Below, in pieces: positions 1 to 6,025 of a stretch of DNA of 7,280 nucleotides. The translations under genes were made by a program, and so were the position numbers. This DNA is from JBBRLG01 sp038231495 (lineage in GTDB: Bacteria > Planctomycetota > Planctomycetia > Gemmatales > Gemmataceae). The stretch lies in NCBI GenBank assembly GCA_038231495.1, contig JBBRLG010000390.1, forward strand, positions 1 to 7,280. The letters run 5' to 3'. Each line of letters begins with the position of its first letter. Positions within the stretch are counted from its first letter, which is position 1. The notes under the pieces are model-generated. The model was not told where the DNA came from. It made no database searches and saw only the letters and a list, made by a program, of their open reading frames with translations.

Positions 1-96
1 AGTGCCCTGTTCGAGCGCCACGCCGGCGCGGGGGCGCTGCTCCTGACCTACCACGGCGGCGACGACTTGCGGTTGCGCCGCAAGCGCAGAGGATGA
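1..96 (+). CDS. C-terminal fragment of an unidentified protein
   Basis: Frame 1 is open from the window edge to a TGA at 94-96 and gives 31 residues. They include a hydrophobic stretch (GALLLTYHGG) followed by a very basic end (LRLRRKRRG). The start and most of the gene lie outside the window, and I do not recognise the family from this tail. Frame 3 is also open over this stretch (stop near 106-108), so the choice of frame rests on frame 1 giving the more protein-like composition. The gene points the same way as the downstream helicase, about 90 bases away, and could be its upstream neighbour. Confidence 0.4.
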   Translation, partial: SALFERHAGAGALLLTYHGGDDLRLRRKRRG

Positions 97-170
97 ATGC
101 GGAATAAAAACCCGCCGAAGGATGAGTAAATCGCTAGGATAAGCTTGTGGATTGAGCATTCAGCCCTTGA

Positions 171-177
171 GGAGGGG
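171..177 (+). promoter_or_regulatory. Shine-Dalgarno site that sets the helicase start
   Basis: The purine run GGAGGGG lies 9 bases before the ATG at 187. It supports that ATG over the in-frame TTG at 145, which would add 14 residues upstream of the usual RhlE N terminus and would place this ribosome site inside the coding region. Confidence 0.75.
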
Positions 178-186
178 ATTTTTTAC

Positions 187-1509
187 ATGCCGTTTAAGGC
201 TTTGGGCCTGCACCCGTCGCTTCTGCAGGCGATCCGCGACATGCGTTACGAGGAACCGACCCCCATCCAGGCCCAGGCCATTCCCGCCGTCCTCGCCGGC
301 CGCGACCTCATCGCCACCGCCCAGACCGGCACCGGCAAGACCGCCGCCTTCATCCTGCCGATCCTGCACAGCCTCCTGGGGCTGCCCAAACATATCACCC
401 AGGCTCTCGTCGTCACGCCGACGCGCGAGCTGGCCCAGCAGATCGGCGACGTCTGCGTCGGCCTCGGCTACCACACGCCGATCGGCTTCGGCCAACTGGT
501 CGGCGGCATGGCGATGGGTCCGCAACAGAAGGCCCTGCGCAGCGGCGTCGAAATCCTCATCGCCACGCCCGGCCGGTTGCTGGACCACATGCGCCAGGCC
601 CAGACGCGCTTCGACCACGTGCATACGCTCGTCCTCGACGAGGCCGACCGCATGTTCGACATGGGCTTTTTGCCGGACATCAAGCGCATCGTCGCCCGGC
701 TGCCCTCGCGCAAGCAGACGCTCCTGTTCTCCGCGACCATGCCGCCGGTGATCGCCAAGCTGGCCAACGAAATGTTGCGCGACCCGCTGACGATCCAGAT
801 CGGCCGCCGCAGCGCGCCGGCAGTGGGCATCACGCAGGCGGTGTACCCGGTCGCCGAACACCTCAAGACGACGCTCTTGCGGCACCTGCTGCGCAACACG
901 GAAATGCCCTCGGTCCTGATCTTCACACGGACGAAGCAGTCGGCCCGGCGGCTGGCGCGGACAGTCGAGAACGACGGCTTCACGGTAACGGAACTGCACA
1001 GCAACCGGACGCAGGCGCAGCGCACGCGGTCGATGGAAGGCTTCCGCCGCGGCGAGTTCCAGGTGTTGGTGGCGACGAACATCGCGGCGCGCGGGCTGGA
1101 CGTGGACCACATCACGCATGTGATCAGCTTCGACGTGCCGACGGTGCCGGACGAGTACGTGCATCGCATCGGCCGCACGGGGCGGATGGAAACCGAGGGC
1201 GACGCCTTCGTGCTGGTGTCGCCGCCGGAGGAGAAATCGCTGGCGAGCATCGAACGGCACATCGGGCAACGGCTGCCGCGCGTGACGCTGCCGGACTTCG
1301 ATTACAAGGCGGCGGCCCCGGTCAAGCCGGGCGGCGCCAGGCCGCGGCCGGGCGGCGGCGGCCGCGGCCAGGGCGGTTCGCGGTCGGCACGCGGTGCCAA
1401 GCCGGCACCCAATTCATCGTCCGGGAAACCGGGGCCGAGTACGTCGTCCGGCAAGAAGGATGCGGGCGATGCGCCCTCCGGCTACGGGCGACCCCGGCGG
1501 AAGAGTTGA
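187..1509 (+). CDS. rhlE: DEAD-box ATP-dependent RNA helicase, RhlE type
   Basis: This 440-residue cytoplasmic enzyme would unwind short RNA duplexes using ATP; RhlE-group proteins act in ribosome assembly and RNA turnover. All core motifs are visible: Q motif with upstream Phe3 and PTPIQ at 24-28, Walker A AQTGTGKT 45-52, PTRELAQQ 78-85, TPGR 127-130, DEAD 151-154, SAT 182-184, FTRTK 246-250, ARGLD 301-305 and HRIGRTGR 326-333. The N terminus (MPFKALGLHPSLLQAI) closely follows the RhlE pattern. The start at ATG 187 is chosen for its strong Shine-Dalgarno and family fit; a TTG at 145 is the alternative. Residues from about 378 to the end form a Gly/Pro/Arg/Ser/Lys-rich, probably disordered tail, of the kind that adds non-specific RNA binding in this family. 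Motif V reads TNIAARGLD, with Asn298 where Asp is usual, and HSN replaces the common HGN near 271. Family assignment is firm; RhlE as against another DEAD subfamily is likely. Confidence 0.95.
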   Translation: MPFKALGLHPSLLQAIRDMRYEEPTPIQAQAIPAVLAGRDLIATAQTGTGKTAAFILPILHSLLGLPKHITQALVVTPTRELAQQIGDVCVGLGYHTPIGFGQLVGGMAMGPQQKALRSGVEILIATPGRLLDHMRQAQTRFDHVHTLVLDEADRMFDMGFLPDIKRIVARLPSRKQTLLFSATMPPVIAKLANEMLRDPLTIQIGRRSAPAVGITQAVYPVAEHLKTTLLRHLLRNTEMPSVLIFTRTKQSARRLARTVENDGFTVTELHSNRTQAQRTRSMEGFRRGEFQVLVATNIAARGLDVDHITHVISFDVPTVPDEYVHRIGRTGRMETEGDAFVLVSPPEEKSLASIERHIGQRLPRVTLPDFDYKAAAPVKPGGARPRPGGGGRGQGGSRSARGAKPAPNSSSGKPGPSTSSGKKDAGDAPSGYGRPRRKS

Positions 1510-1570
1510 TTGGCTCTGCCTACGCTTGGATAAGGGGTAGGACGTGCCGGGTAATGGGATCTAGGGCACT

Positions 1571-1610
1571 AAGAAAGGCGGACGGGATTGTATTCCCGTC
1601 CGCCTTTCTT
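1571..1610. terminator. Bidirectional intrinsic terminator between convergent genes
   Basis: A perfect 17-bp inverted repeat (arms 1571-1587 and 1594-1610) encloses a 6-base loop. The outer ends are AAGAAA on the left and TTTCTT on the right, so each strand reads a GC-rich stem followed by a T-rich end. It lies 62 bases after the helicase stop and 29 bases beyond the stop of the minus-strand DUF4214 gene, which is where a shared terminator for convergent genes would sit. Confidence 0.85.
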
Positions 1611-1638
1611 CAACCTTCAAATCGGAGCGGCCAGCGAC

Positions 1639-3291
1639 TCAAAACAGGTTGCCGAACTCGCCCGCCGTGAATTCGGGGCTAGTGAGGAAGCCTTCTCGAA
1701 TGACCCGCAGCGTCAAACTCGGGTTGCCGTTGAAGTAGTTGAAATCGTCCTGACTCGGAGCGCGATTCAACAACTGGCTGAAATCCTGCGTCACCACGTT
1801 GTCGCGGAACTCTTGCGACTGCAAGAAAGACAACGCCACCTGCGTGCGAGTCTGACTCTGGAGCAGGGTCGTCTGGAAGCTCACCTCGCCTTGACTCGGC
1901 GTCCGCACGAGGAGAACCTGATACAGGTTTTGCACGAACTGCTGGTCCATGGTGCCGGAACCGTTTTGGCTCTGAGAGTGGCTGTTGAACTCCGGCGAGC
2001 CGAGGACGCTCGCCAGCACTTGCTCCTCACTCCCACCGGATTGCAACTGGTTGCGGAAGAAGGGGGTTTCGTCGCCGCGCGCGTTGCGGCCGAGGTACTG
2101 CTGGAACGCATTGTTGACGAAAAGGTTCAGAGCCTCGTCGGACCCGGTGATGCCACGGATGACGGTCGTACGCGCGTCCGGGCCGCCGGTGTCTAACTGG
2201 TTACGCCAATAAGCCAGTTCACTGATGCTGCCGACCCGGCCGAGGAAACGGATGTAGAGGTCCTGGACGAACGCCTGGTTGGGATCGCTTAGCTGTTGGG
2301 CTTGCGGGAGGTTCGTAAGGTTGGTGGTGACGCCCTGGAGAGGCAGGTCGAAATAGAAATTGTTGCCGCCGCTGCCGCCGTTCAGGTTCAACGTCTGCAG
2401 GCCCGGTGCCGGTGCCGACGAATTGAGGGTGATAAACTCGTTGGCACCCTGGGCGTTGACCGTCACGGTCGTTTTATTGGCGAAGTTGATGCTAACAAAG
2501 CCGTTGCCCTTCGTACCCGCGGTCGGTGCCCCCTGACCGGCGAGGGAAGCCGAGCCGCCGAGGCCGTCGTCCCGTTGGCCGGTGCCATTGGTGTCGAGAC
2601 CCAGGATGTTGTTCGTCTGCACGCCGTTCACCAGCGGCCCGTCGCGGAACTCGATCAGGCTGTTCTGATTGGGGCCATTGACGGTCAAGCTGTTCGCCTG
2701 CGTCGTGTCCTGGATCAGCGACAGGCTGGCAAAGGTGATGGAACTCGACGCGGCGACCGCACCGCCGGACACCGTCGCGGCCGCGACGGTGAGGGTACCG
2801 GCCTGGGCGGTCGTGCCGGCCGTCAGTACCTCGGTGATCGCGCCGGTGGTCGCAGGCGTGTTGCCTTGCAAAACCAGGGTAGACGCGCCGACGCCGGGGT
2901 TAAAGTTGATGGGTAGCCCAGTCCCGGCCTTGCCGACGACCCCGTTGGTCGCATCGAGCGTCAGCGTGTCCCGCCCCACGCCGTTGACGGTGACGCTGGT
3001 GATGCCGACGAGGTTGGCGGTCGTGAAGCTCTGGCCGTTGTTGTCGCTGAACCGAATGGTCTGGGTGGCGCCGCCCGACGAGCCGAGTTGGATGAGGAAC
3101 TGGCCCGGTGCCGTATTGCCGGTCACGGTCACGTCGCCGCTCATGAGTGCGGGATTCGAGAACGTGACGGCCAAGAGGTTTCGGGCCTCAAGGCTTTCCA
3201 ACTCCGGCCGGCGGCGCGGCAAGCAACGGCGGTGGACAACCTTGTTTCCGCCCCCAAGGGATGAGAAGAATTTGGACAGGGAAAAACGCAT
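1639..3291 (-). CDS. LEPR-XLL-type, DUF4214-repeat extracellular protein
   Basis: This 550-residue protein is probably exported or surface-associated; its exact role is unknown. The N terminus is basic (two Arg clusters between 21 and 28) and is followed by LESLEARNLLA at 31-41, matching the LEPR-XLL motif that planctomycetes place at the start of large secreted proteins. Residues about 42-330 are rich in Gly, Thr, Asn, Ser and Val with alternating beta-type segments, and almost lack Lys and Cys, as in beta-rich surface proteins. Residues 339-550 hold four tandem DUF4214-like units. Each begins like FVQDLYIRFLGR, and three end in SPEF or SQEF; the first ends in the degenerate SDEAL. DUF4214 is common in secreted and calcium-binding repeat proteins, but its activity is not defined. 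The start is supported by AAGGAG 8 bases upstream. The gene is convergent with the helicase and follows the LRR gene after 134 bp. No catalytic motif was seen. Confidence 0.85.
   Translation of the reverse strand: MRFSLSKFFSSLGGGNKVVHRRCLPRRRPELESLEARNLLAVTFSNPALMSGDVTVTGNTAPGQFLIQLGSSGGATQTIRFSDNNGQSFTTANLVGITSVTVNGVGRDTLTLDATNGVVGKAGTGLPINFNPGVGASTLVLQGNTPATTGAITEVLTAGTTAQAGTLTVAAATVSGGAVAASSSITFASLSLIQDTTQANSLTVNGPNQNSLIEFRDGPLVNGVQTNNILGLDTNGTGQRDDGLGGSASLAGQGAPTAGTKGNGFVSINFANKTTVTVNAQGANEFITLNSSAPAPGLQTLNLNGGSGGNNFYFDLPLQGVTTNLTNLPQAQQLSDPNQAFVQDLYIRFLGRVGSISELAYWRNQLDTGGPDARTTVIRGITGSDEALNLFVNNAFQQYLGRNARGDETPFFRNQLQSGGSEEQVLASVLGSPEFNSHSQSQNGSGTMDQQFVQNLYQVLLVRTPSQGEVSFQTTLLQSQTRTQVALSFLQSQEFRDNVVTQDFSQLLNRAPSQDDFNYFNGNPSLTLRVIREGFLTSPEFTAGEFGNLF
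1642..2277 (-). repeat. Region encoding four tandem DUF4214-like units
   Basis: This codes for residues 339-550. The unit heads are FVQDLYIRFLGR, FVNNAFQQYLGR, FVQNLYQVLLVR and TQDFSQLLNR; the unit ends are GSDEAL, GSPEF, QSQEF and TSPEF. The repeats are visible at protein level only and the DNA has diverged, so the duplication is old. Confidence 0.7.
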
Positions 3292-3299
3292 TGGAAATG

Positions 3300-3305
3300 C
3301 TCCTT
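3300..3305 (-). promoter_or_regulatory. Shine-Dalgarno of the DUF4214 gene
   Basis: AAGGAG on the minus strand lies 8 bases before the ATG at 3291, which supports that start. I could not assign a -35/-10 pair in the 134-bp gap upstream. Confidence 0.7.
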
Positions 3306-3367
3306 AGAGTGTAAAAGACCGGCGCAAGAAATTGCTGACGTGCCGCGTTCGCTTCCATTGGTAAATT

Positions 3368-3398
3368 GCACGCCCCCGGGAAGCGACGGGGAGCGTGC
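3368..3398 (-). terminator. Hairpin after the LRR gene, possible terminator
   Basis: Arms 3368-3378 and 3387-3398 pair through 6 and 5 bp with one bulged base (3392) and an 8-base loop. The hairpin begins 27 bases after the LRR stop in the direction of transcription. It is followed on the minus strand by only a weak T-rich stretch (AATTTACC), so termination is plausible but not strongly indicated. It also lies within the leader of the DUF4214 gene. Confidence 0.4.
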
Positions 3399-3425
3399 CA
3401 TAACAAGATTGACGGCGCGGGCTGC

Positions 3426-4619
3426 TCAGTTACCGTAGTCGATCAAAACCTCCGGCAGCGCCTTATTCAGCTTCGCGACTCCCGCTTTGCTGACCTTCGT
3501 ATTTTGCACCCCGAGCGTCCTCAAATTGATAAGACCTTTGAGGAAAGCAAGGCCGTCGTCGCCGACCTGGGTATTGGACAGGCCGAGCGCTTCCAGCTTG
3601 GCCAATCCTTTCAAGTGGACCAGGCCGGCATCGCCGACGCGCGTGCCGTCCAGCTCCAGGGCGTTTAAGTTGCCGCACGCCTTGAGGTACACCAGGGCAT
3701 CGTCCGTCACCTGCGTCCCGCCGAGCTGGAGCGAACGGAGGGCCGTCGCGCCGCGGAGGCCGTCCAGTCCGGTGCCGGCTACTTGGGTGTTTTCGAGGGC
3801 AAGACTTTGCAGGCCGGGCAACCGCTTCAGCGACTTCAGGCCCGCGTCGGTCACGTTCGTCTTGCTGAGGTCCAAGGTTTCCAACAACGGCAATCCCGGA
3901 AATTGCCCTAAACCAATATCGTTCACTTGAGATTGGCGTAGGTGTAAGTCCGTGAGTTGCGTCAATGTTTTTAGGTGGACGAACCCATTACCCGTAACCG
4001 GTGTGCCGGCAAGCCCGAGCGAACGGAGCTTCCGCATGCCCGCGAGGTGTTCCAACCCGGCGTCTTCAAACCGGGACTGGTTCAAGCCGAGACTCTGGAT
4101 TTCCGTCAGTCCATGCAGGGCGGCAAAGCCGGTGCCGGTTACGGGCGTCCCGCTCAATTCCAGAACGGTCAGATTGCGCAGTCCTTTTAAGTACACCAAC
4201 CCCGCGTCGGTAACTTCGGTTTCTTCCAGGCGTAGCTCGCGCAGTCCGGTCATGCCCTGGACATTCTTCATGCCGGCGTCGGTGAACGGCGTGTCGTCGA
4301 GGTTTAGGATTTGTAAGTTCGTAAACCCCCTGAAGTCGTCGAAGCCGGTGCCGGTGACGCGCGTGGACCGGAGGTCGAGCGCCTTGAGGGCAGTCAACCC
4401 CTTGAGGTTGGCGAGGCCCGCATCCGTGACGGCGGTGTTCGCGAGGCCGAGCGCTTCGAGCCGGGTCAACGCCTTGAGGTACACCAGCCCGGAGCCGTTG
4501 AGAGGGGCGACCGACTTTTCGGGCAGGATCAGGATGCGGAGGTTCGTTAGCCTGGCCAGGTGCTTGAGTCCCTGGTCGCTCACCACGGCCCCCGACAGGT
4601 CCAGGTTTTCCAAGGTGGG
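3426..4619 (-). repeat. Leucine-rich-repeat array, about 16 units with a 72-bp period
   Basis: This codes for residues 387-783. Sixteen consecutive units can be read, thirteen of them exactly 24 residues long. A further degenerate unit (QVTSLTLADMPCTDATL) probably precedes them. Units ending in a DAGL-type turn are interspersed with units carrying GTGF, GNGF or GTGL at the same place. DNA copies are clearly related but diverged. Confidence 0.9.
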
Positions 4620-5777
4620 CGCCAGTTTGGCGATCGGGAACACGGCCAAGGTGGCGTCGGTGCAGGGCATGTCCGCCAGGGTAAGGCTCGTGACTTGCCC
4701 GCGTGGGTTGGTCTCGACCTGCGCACCGAGCCGTTGCAGCGCGTGAACCGAGTCGGGCACGGTGGACACCCGGTAAAGGTCCACCGTCCGGGCACAATGG
4801 AGCATGAGTAGGCAGTCGCGCAAACTGAACGGCTTGAAGTCGTCGGCCTGTTTGCTGTTCTCGAAATGGAACTCCAGGTGGGCGAGCGACACGTTATGAA
4901 GGAGCCGGTGAAAGGTCTTGGTCGCGGCTGCCGTGCCGCCGACGCTTTCGCCGACAAGGGTGTCCTCGGTATCCAGGACCAAGGAACGAAGCTTGTCGCC
5001 GTCGCCTCTTTTCCAATTGTCTTTCGCCATCGACAGATCGACTTTACCGATCTCGATCCGGAGGTCGAACCGGCTTCCCCACTTGATGGCGGCGCTCTTG
5101 GAGCTTTTCGACACTTCTGCACCTTCGGGGGCTTCGACGGTAAAATCCAAGCCGCCGATGCTAATTTCGACCGGCGCGAGCTTGACGCCGACGAGGGCGT
5201 TCCGCATTTCCTGGTCAAGCGCAGTTGCAGCGTCGGGCGTTCCCCCCCCCTTTGCCGGGGCGGCAGGTTTAGGCGAGCCGGCCGGAGTCGGCCGAGAAAC
5301 CAAGGGTAAAGTGATCGTGGCGGCCGGAACCGACTCGGGATTCTGGGGTTGTACAGGCGCGCTCGTCACCGGTCGCAGGGTGGAAAGCCACTCGGGCGGC
5401 GGCCCGAGGTCGGCCGGCCAATCGGGGTTGGCCGGGGTTGCCGGCCGCAAGGGAGGCGCCTCCACTACGGGGGCGGCAGACTCGGCAAAGTCCGCTTCCG
5501 GGCGATTTCGGAATTGATATGCAGTAAACCCGGAGCCTCCCAATAGTCCAATTCCGGCTACGACGAAAACGGGGACGAACACCGACCAGCTACCTACTTT
5601 CGCGCGGCGGTTTGCTCGCCCAACTGCGCCACGGGTTGGACCGGACGCCGCGCCGACAGGGGCGGCACGAGCTATCAAACTGGCGGAACACGCCGGACAT
5701 TTGGCTATCCGAGCGGGCACGACACCCGGCACCTTCCACTTCTTGCCGCAGGCAGAACATACAAGCGCGACCGGCAT
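3426..5777 (-). CDS. Zinc-ribbon, single-TM, leucine-rich-repeat protein
   Basis: This 783-residue, probably membrane-anchored protein is likely a binding scaffold; its partner is unknown. Domains in order: a zinc ribbon with CxxC pairs at 7/10 and 27/30; a basic stretch (RANRRAK, 54-60) before a TM helix at about 64-86; a Pro/Ala-rich linker at about 90-180; an unrecognised domain at about 200-335; then LRRs from about 387 to the end. By the positive-inside rule the ribbon would be cytoplasmic and the LRR domain outside the membrane. Units 3-15 are each exactly 24 residues of the form TxLxxLxLxxTxVTDAGLxxLKGL. The second unit is 27 residues and the last runs into the C terminus. I chose ATG 5777 because GGAG lies 7 bases upstream and planctomycete zinc ribbons of this type usually begin directly before the first CxxC. 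In-frame TTG 5909 or ATG 5906 would add 44 or 43 unremarkable residues. A G9 tract encodes residues 176-179. Confidence 0.85.
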   Translation of the reverse strand: MPVALVCSACGKKWKVPGVVPARIAKCPACSASLIARAAPVGAASGPTRGAVGRANRRAKVGSWSVFVPVFVVAGIGLLGGSGFTAYQFRNRPEADFAESAAPVVEAPPLRPATPANPDWPADLGPPPEWLSTLRPVTSAPVQPQNPESVPAATITLPLVSRPTPAGSPKPAAPAKGGGTPDAATALDQEMRNALVGVKLAPVEISIGGLDFTVEAPEGAEVSKSSKSAAIKWGSRFDLRIEIGKVDLSMAKDNWKRGDGDKLRSLVLDTEDTLVGESVGGTAAATKTFHRLLHNVSLAHLEFHFENSKQADDFKPFSLRDCLLMLHCARTVDLYRVSTVPDSVHALQRLGAQVETNPRGQVTSLTLADMPCTDATLAVFPIAKLAPTLENLDLSGAVVSDQGLKHLARLTNLRILILPEKSVAPLNGSGLVYLKALTRLEALGLANTAVTDAGLANLKGLTALKALDLRSTRVTGTGFDDFRGFTNLQILNLDDTPFTDAGMKNVQGMTGLRELRLEETEVTDAGLVYLKGLRNLTVLELSGTPVTGTGFAALHGLTEIQSLGLNQSRFEDAGLEHLAGMRKLRSLGLAGTPVTGNGFVHLKTLTQLTDLHLRQSQVNDIGLGQFPGLPLLETLDLSKTNVTDAGLKSLKRLPGLQSLALENTQVAGTGLDGLRGATALRSLQLGGTQVTDDALVYLKACGNLNALELDGTRVGDAGLVHLKGLAKLEALGLSNTQVGDDGLAFLKGLINLRTLGVQNTKVSKAGVAKLNKALPEVLIDYGN
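5242..5250 (-). repeat. G9 homopolymer tract inside the LRR coding region
   Basis: Nine consecutive C on the plus strand read as nine G in the mRNA. The tract covers the last base of Lys176 and codons 177-179 in the linker between the TM helix and the LRR domain. Loss or gain of one base would remove the LRR array from the product. Confidence 0.9.
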
Positions 5778-5784
5778 TACTCTT

Positions 5785-5788
5785 CTCC
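5785..5788 (-). promoter_or_regulatory. Shine-Dalgarno favouring the 5777 start of the LRR gene
   Basis: GGAG on the minus strand lies 7 bases before ATG 5777. The competing upstream starts at 5909 (TTG) and 5906 (ATG) have only the G-run of the neighbouring repeat in front of them. Confidence 0.6.
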
Positions 5789-5910
5789 GAGGCGGCGTTT
5801 GGGCGGTCGGTTCGTCAGCCGCGCCACGAACCCGGTCCTTTCCCGGATGGAAGAGGACCGGGACCGCTTGGTCGCGGGTAAAACGCGCGTAACCGTTCAC
5901 CGACATCAAC

Positions 5911-5950
5911 TGCCCCCCCCCTTGCGAAGGGGGGTAGGGGGGTAAGAACG
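5911..5950 (+). repeat. C/G-run hairpin repeat, copy 1
   Basis: The core 5913-5942 reads C9, TTGCGAA, G6, TA, G6 and is followed by TAAGAAC. The C-run plus TT pairs with AA plus the G-run around a 3-base loop, giving an 8-bp stem of mostly GC pairs, with a second G-run to spare. Copy 2 lies inverted 39 bases away. The layout resembles REP-like intergenic repeats; whether it is dispersed in the genome cannot be seen here. Confidence 0.8.
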
Positions 5951-5971
5951 ATTAAAGTACTCGGTCATGGC

Positions 5972-6020
5972 GCTCTCTTCACCCCCCCTGCCCCCCCTTC
6001 GTAAGGGGGGGAGTGAACGC
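5972..6020 (-). repeat. C/G-run hairpin repeat, copy 2 (inverted)
   Basis: Read on the minus strand, the core 5982-6011 is C7, TTACGAA, G7, CA, G7, followed by TGAAGAG. It matches copy 1 in order and spacing, including the TTRCGAA centre and the second G-run. It begins 14 bases after the stop of the ferritin-like gene and could protect that transcript's 3' end or end transcription, though no T-run follows it. Confidence 0.8.
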
Positions 6021-6025
6021 TTACC

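Noticed and set aside
145..186. TTG at 145 as the helicase start
   Set aside because: It adds 14 residues not expected in RhlE proteins and would bury the strong GGAGGGG site that serves ATG 187.
160..1269. Long open frame (369 codons) antisense to the helicase
   Set aside because: It lies wholly opposite a gene with every DEAD-box motif, its product is Arg/Asp/Gln-rich with no known motif, and GC-rich coding sequence commonly leaves the opposite strand open.
2669..3307. Plus-strand open frame of 212 codons opposite the DUF4214 gene
   Set aside because: It is antisense to a gene with clear LEPR-XLL and DUF4214 features; its composition follows from the reverse complement.
3426..4619. 72-bp periodic repeats considered as a CRISPR or satellite array
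   Set aside because: The period equals one 24-residue LRR, copies are diverged, and the frame is kept throughout; there are no identical repeats with unique spacers.
4066..4797. 243-codon minus-strand frame overlapping the LRR gene
   Set aside because: It is an out-of-frame reading of the LRR repeats, rich in Arg and Pro, with no domain of its own. The plus-strand frame at 3952-4746 is rejected for the same reason.
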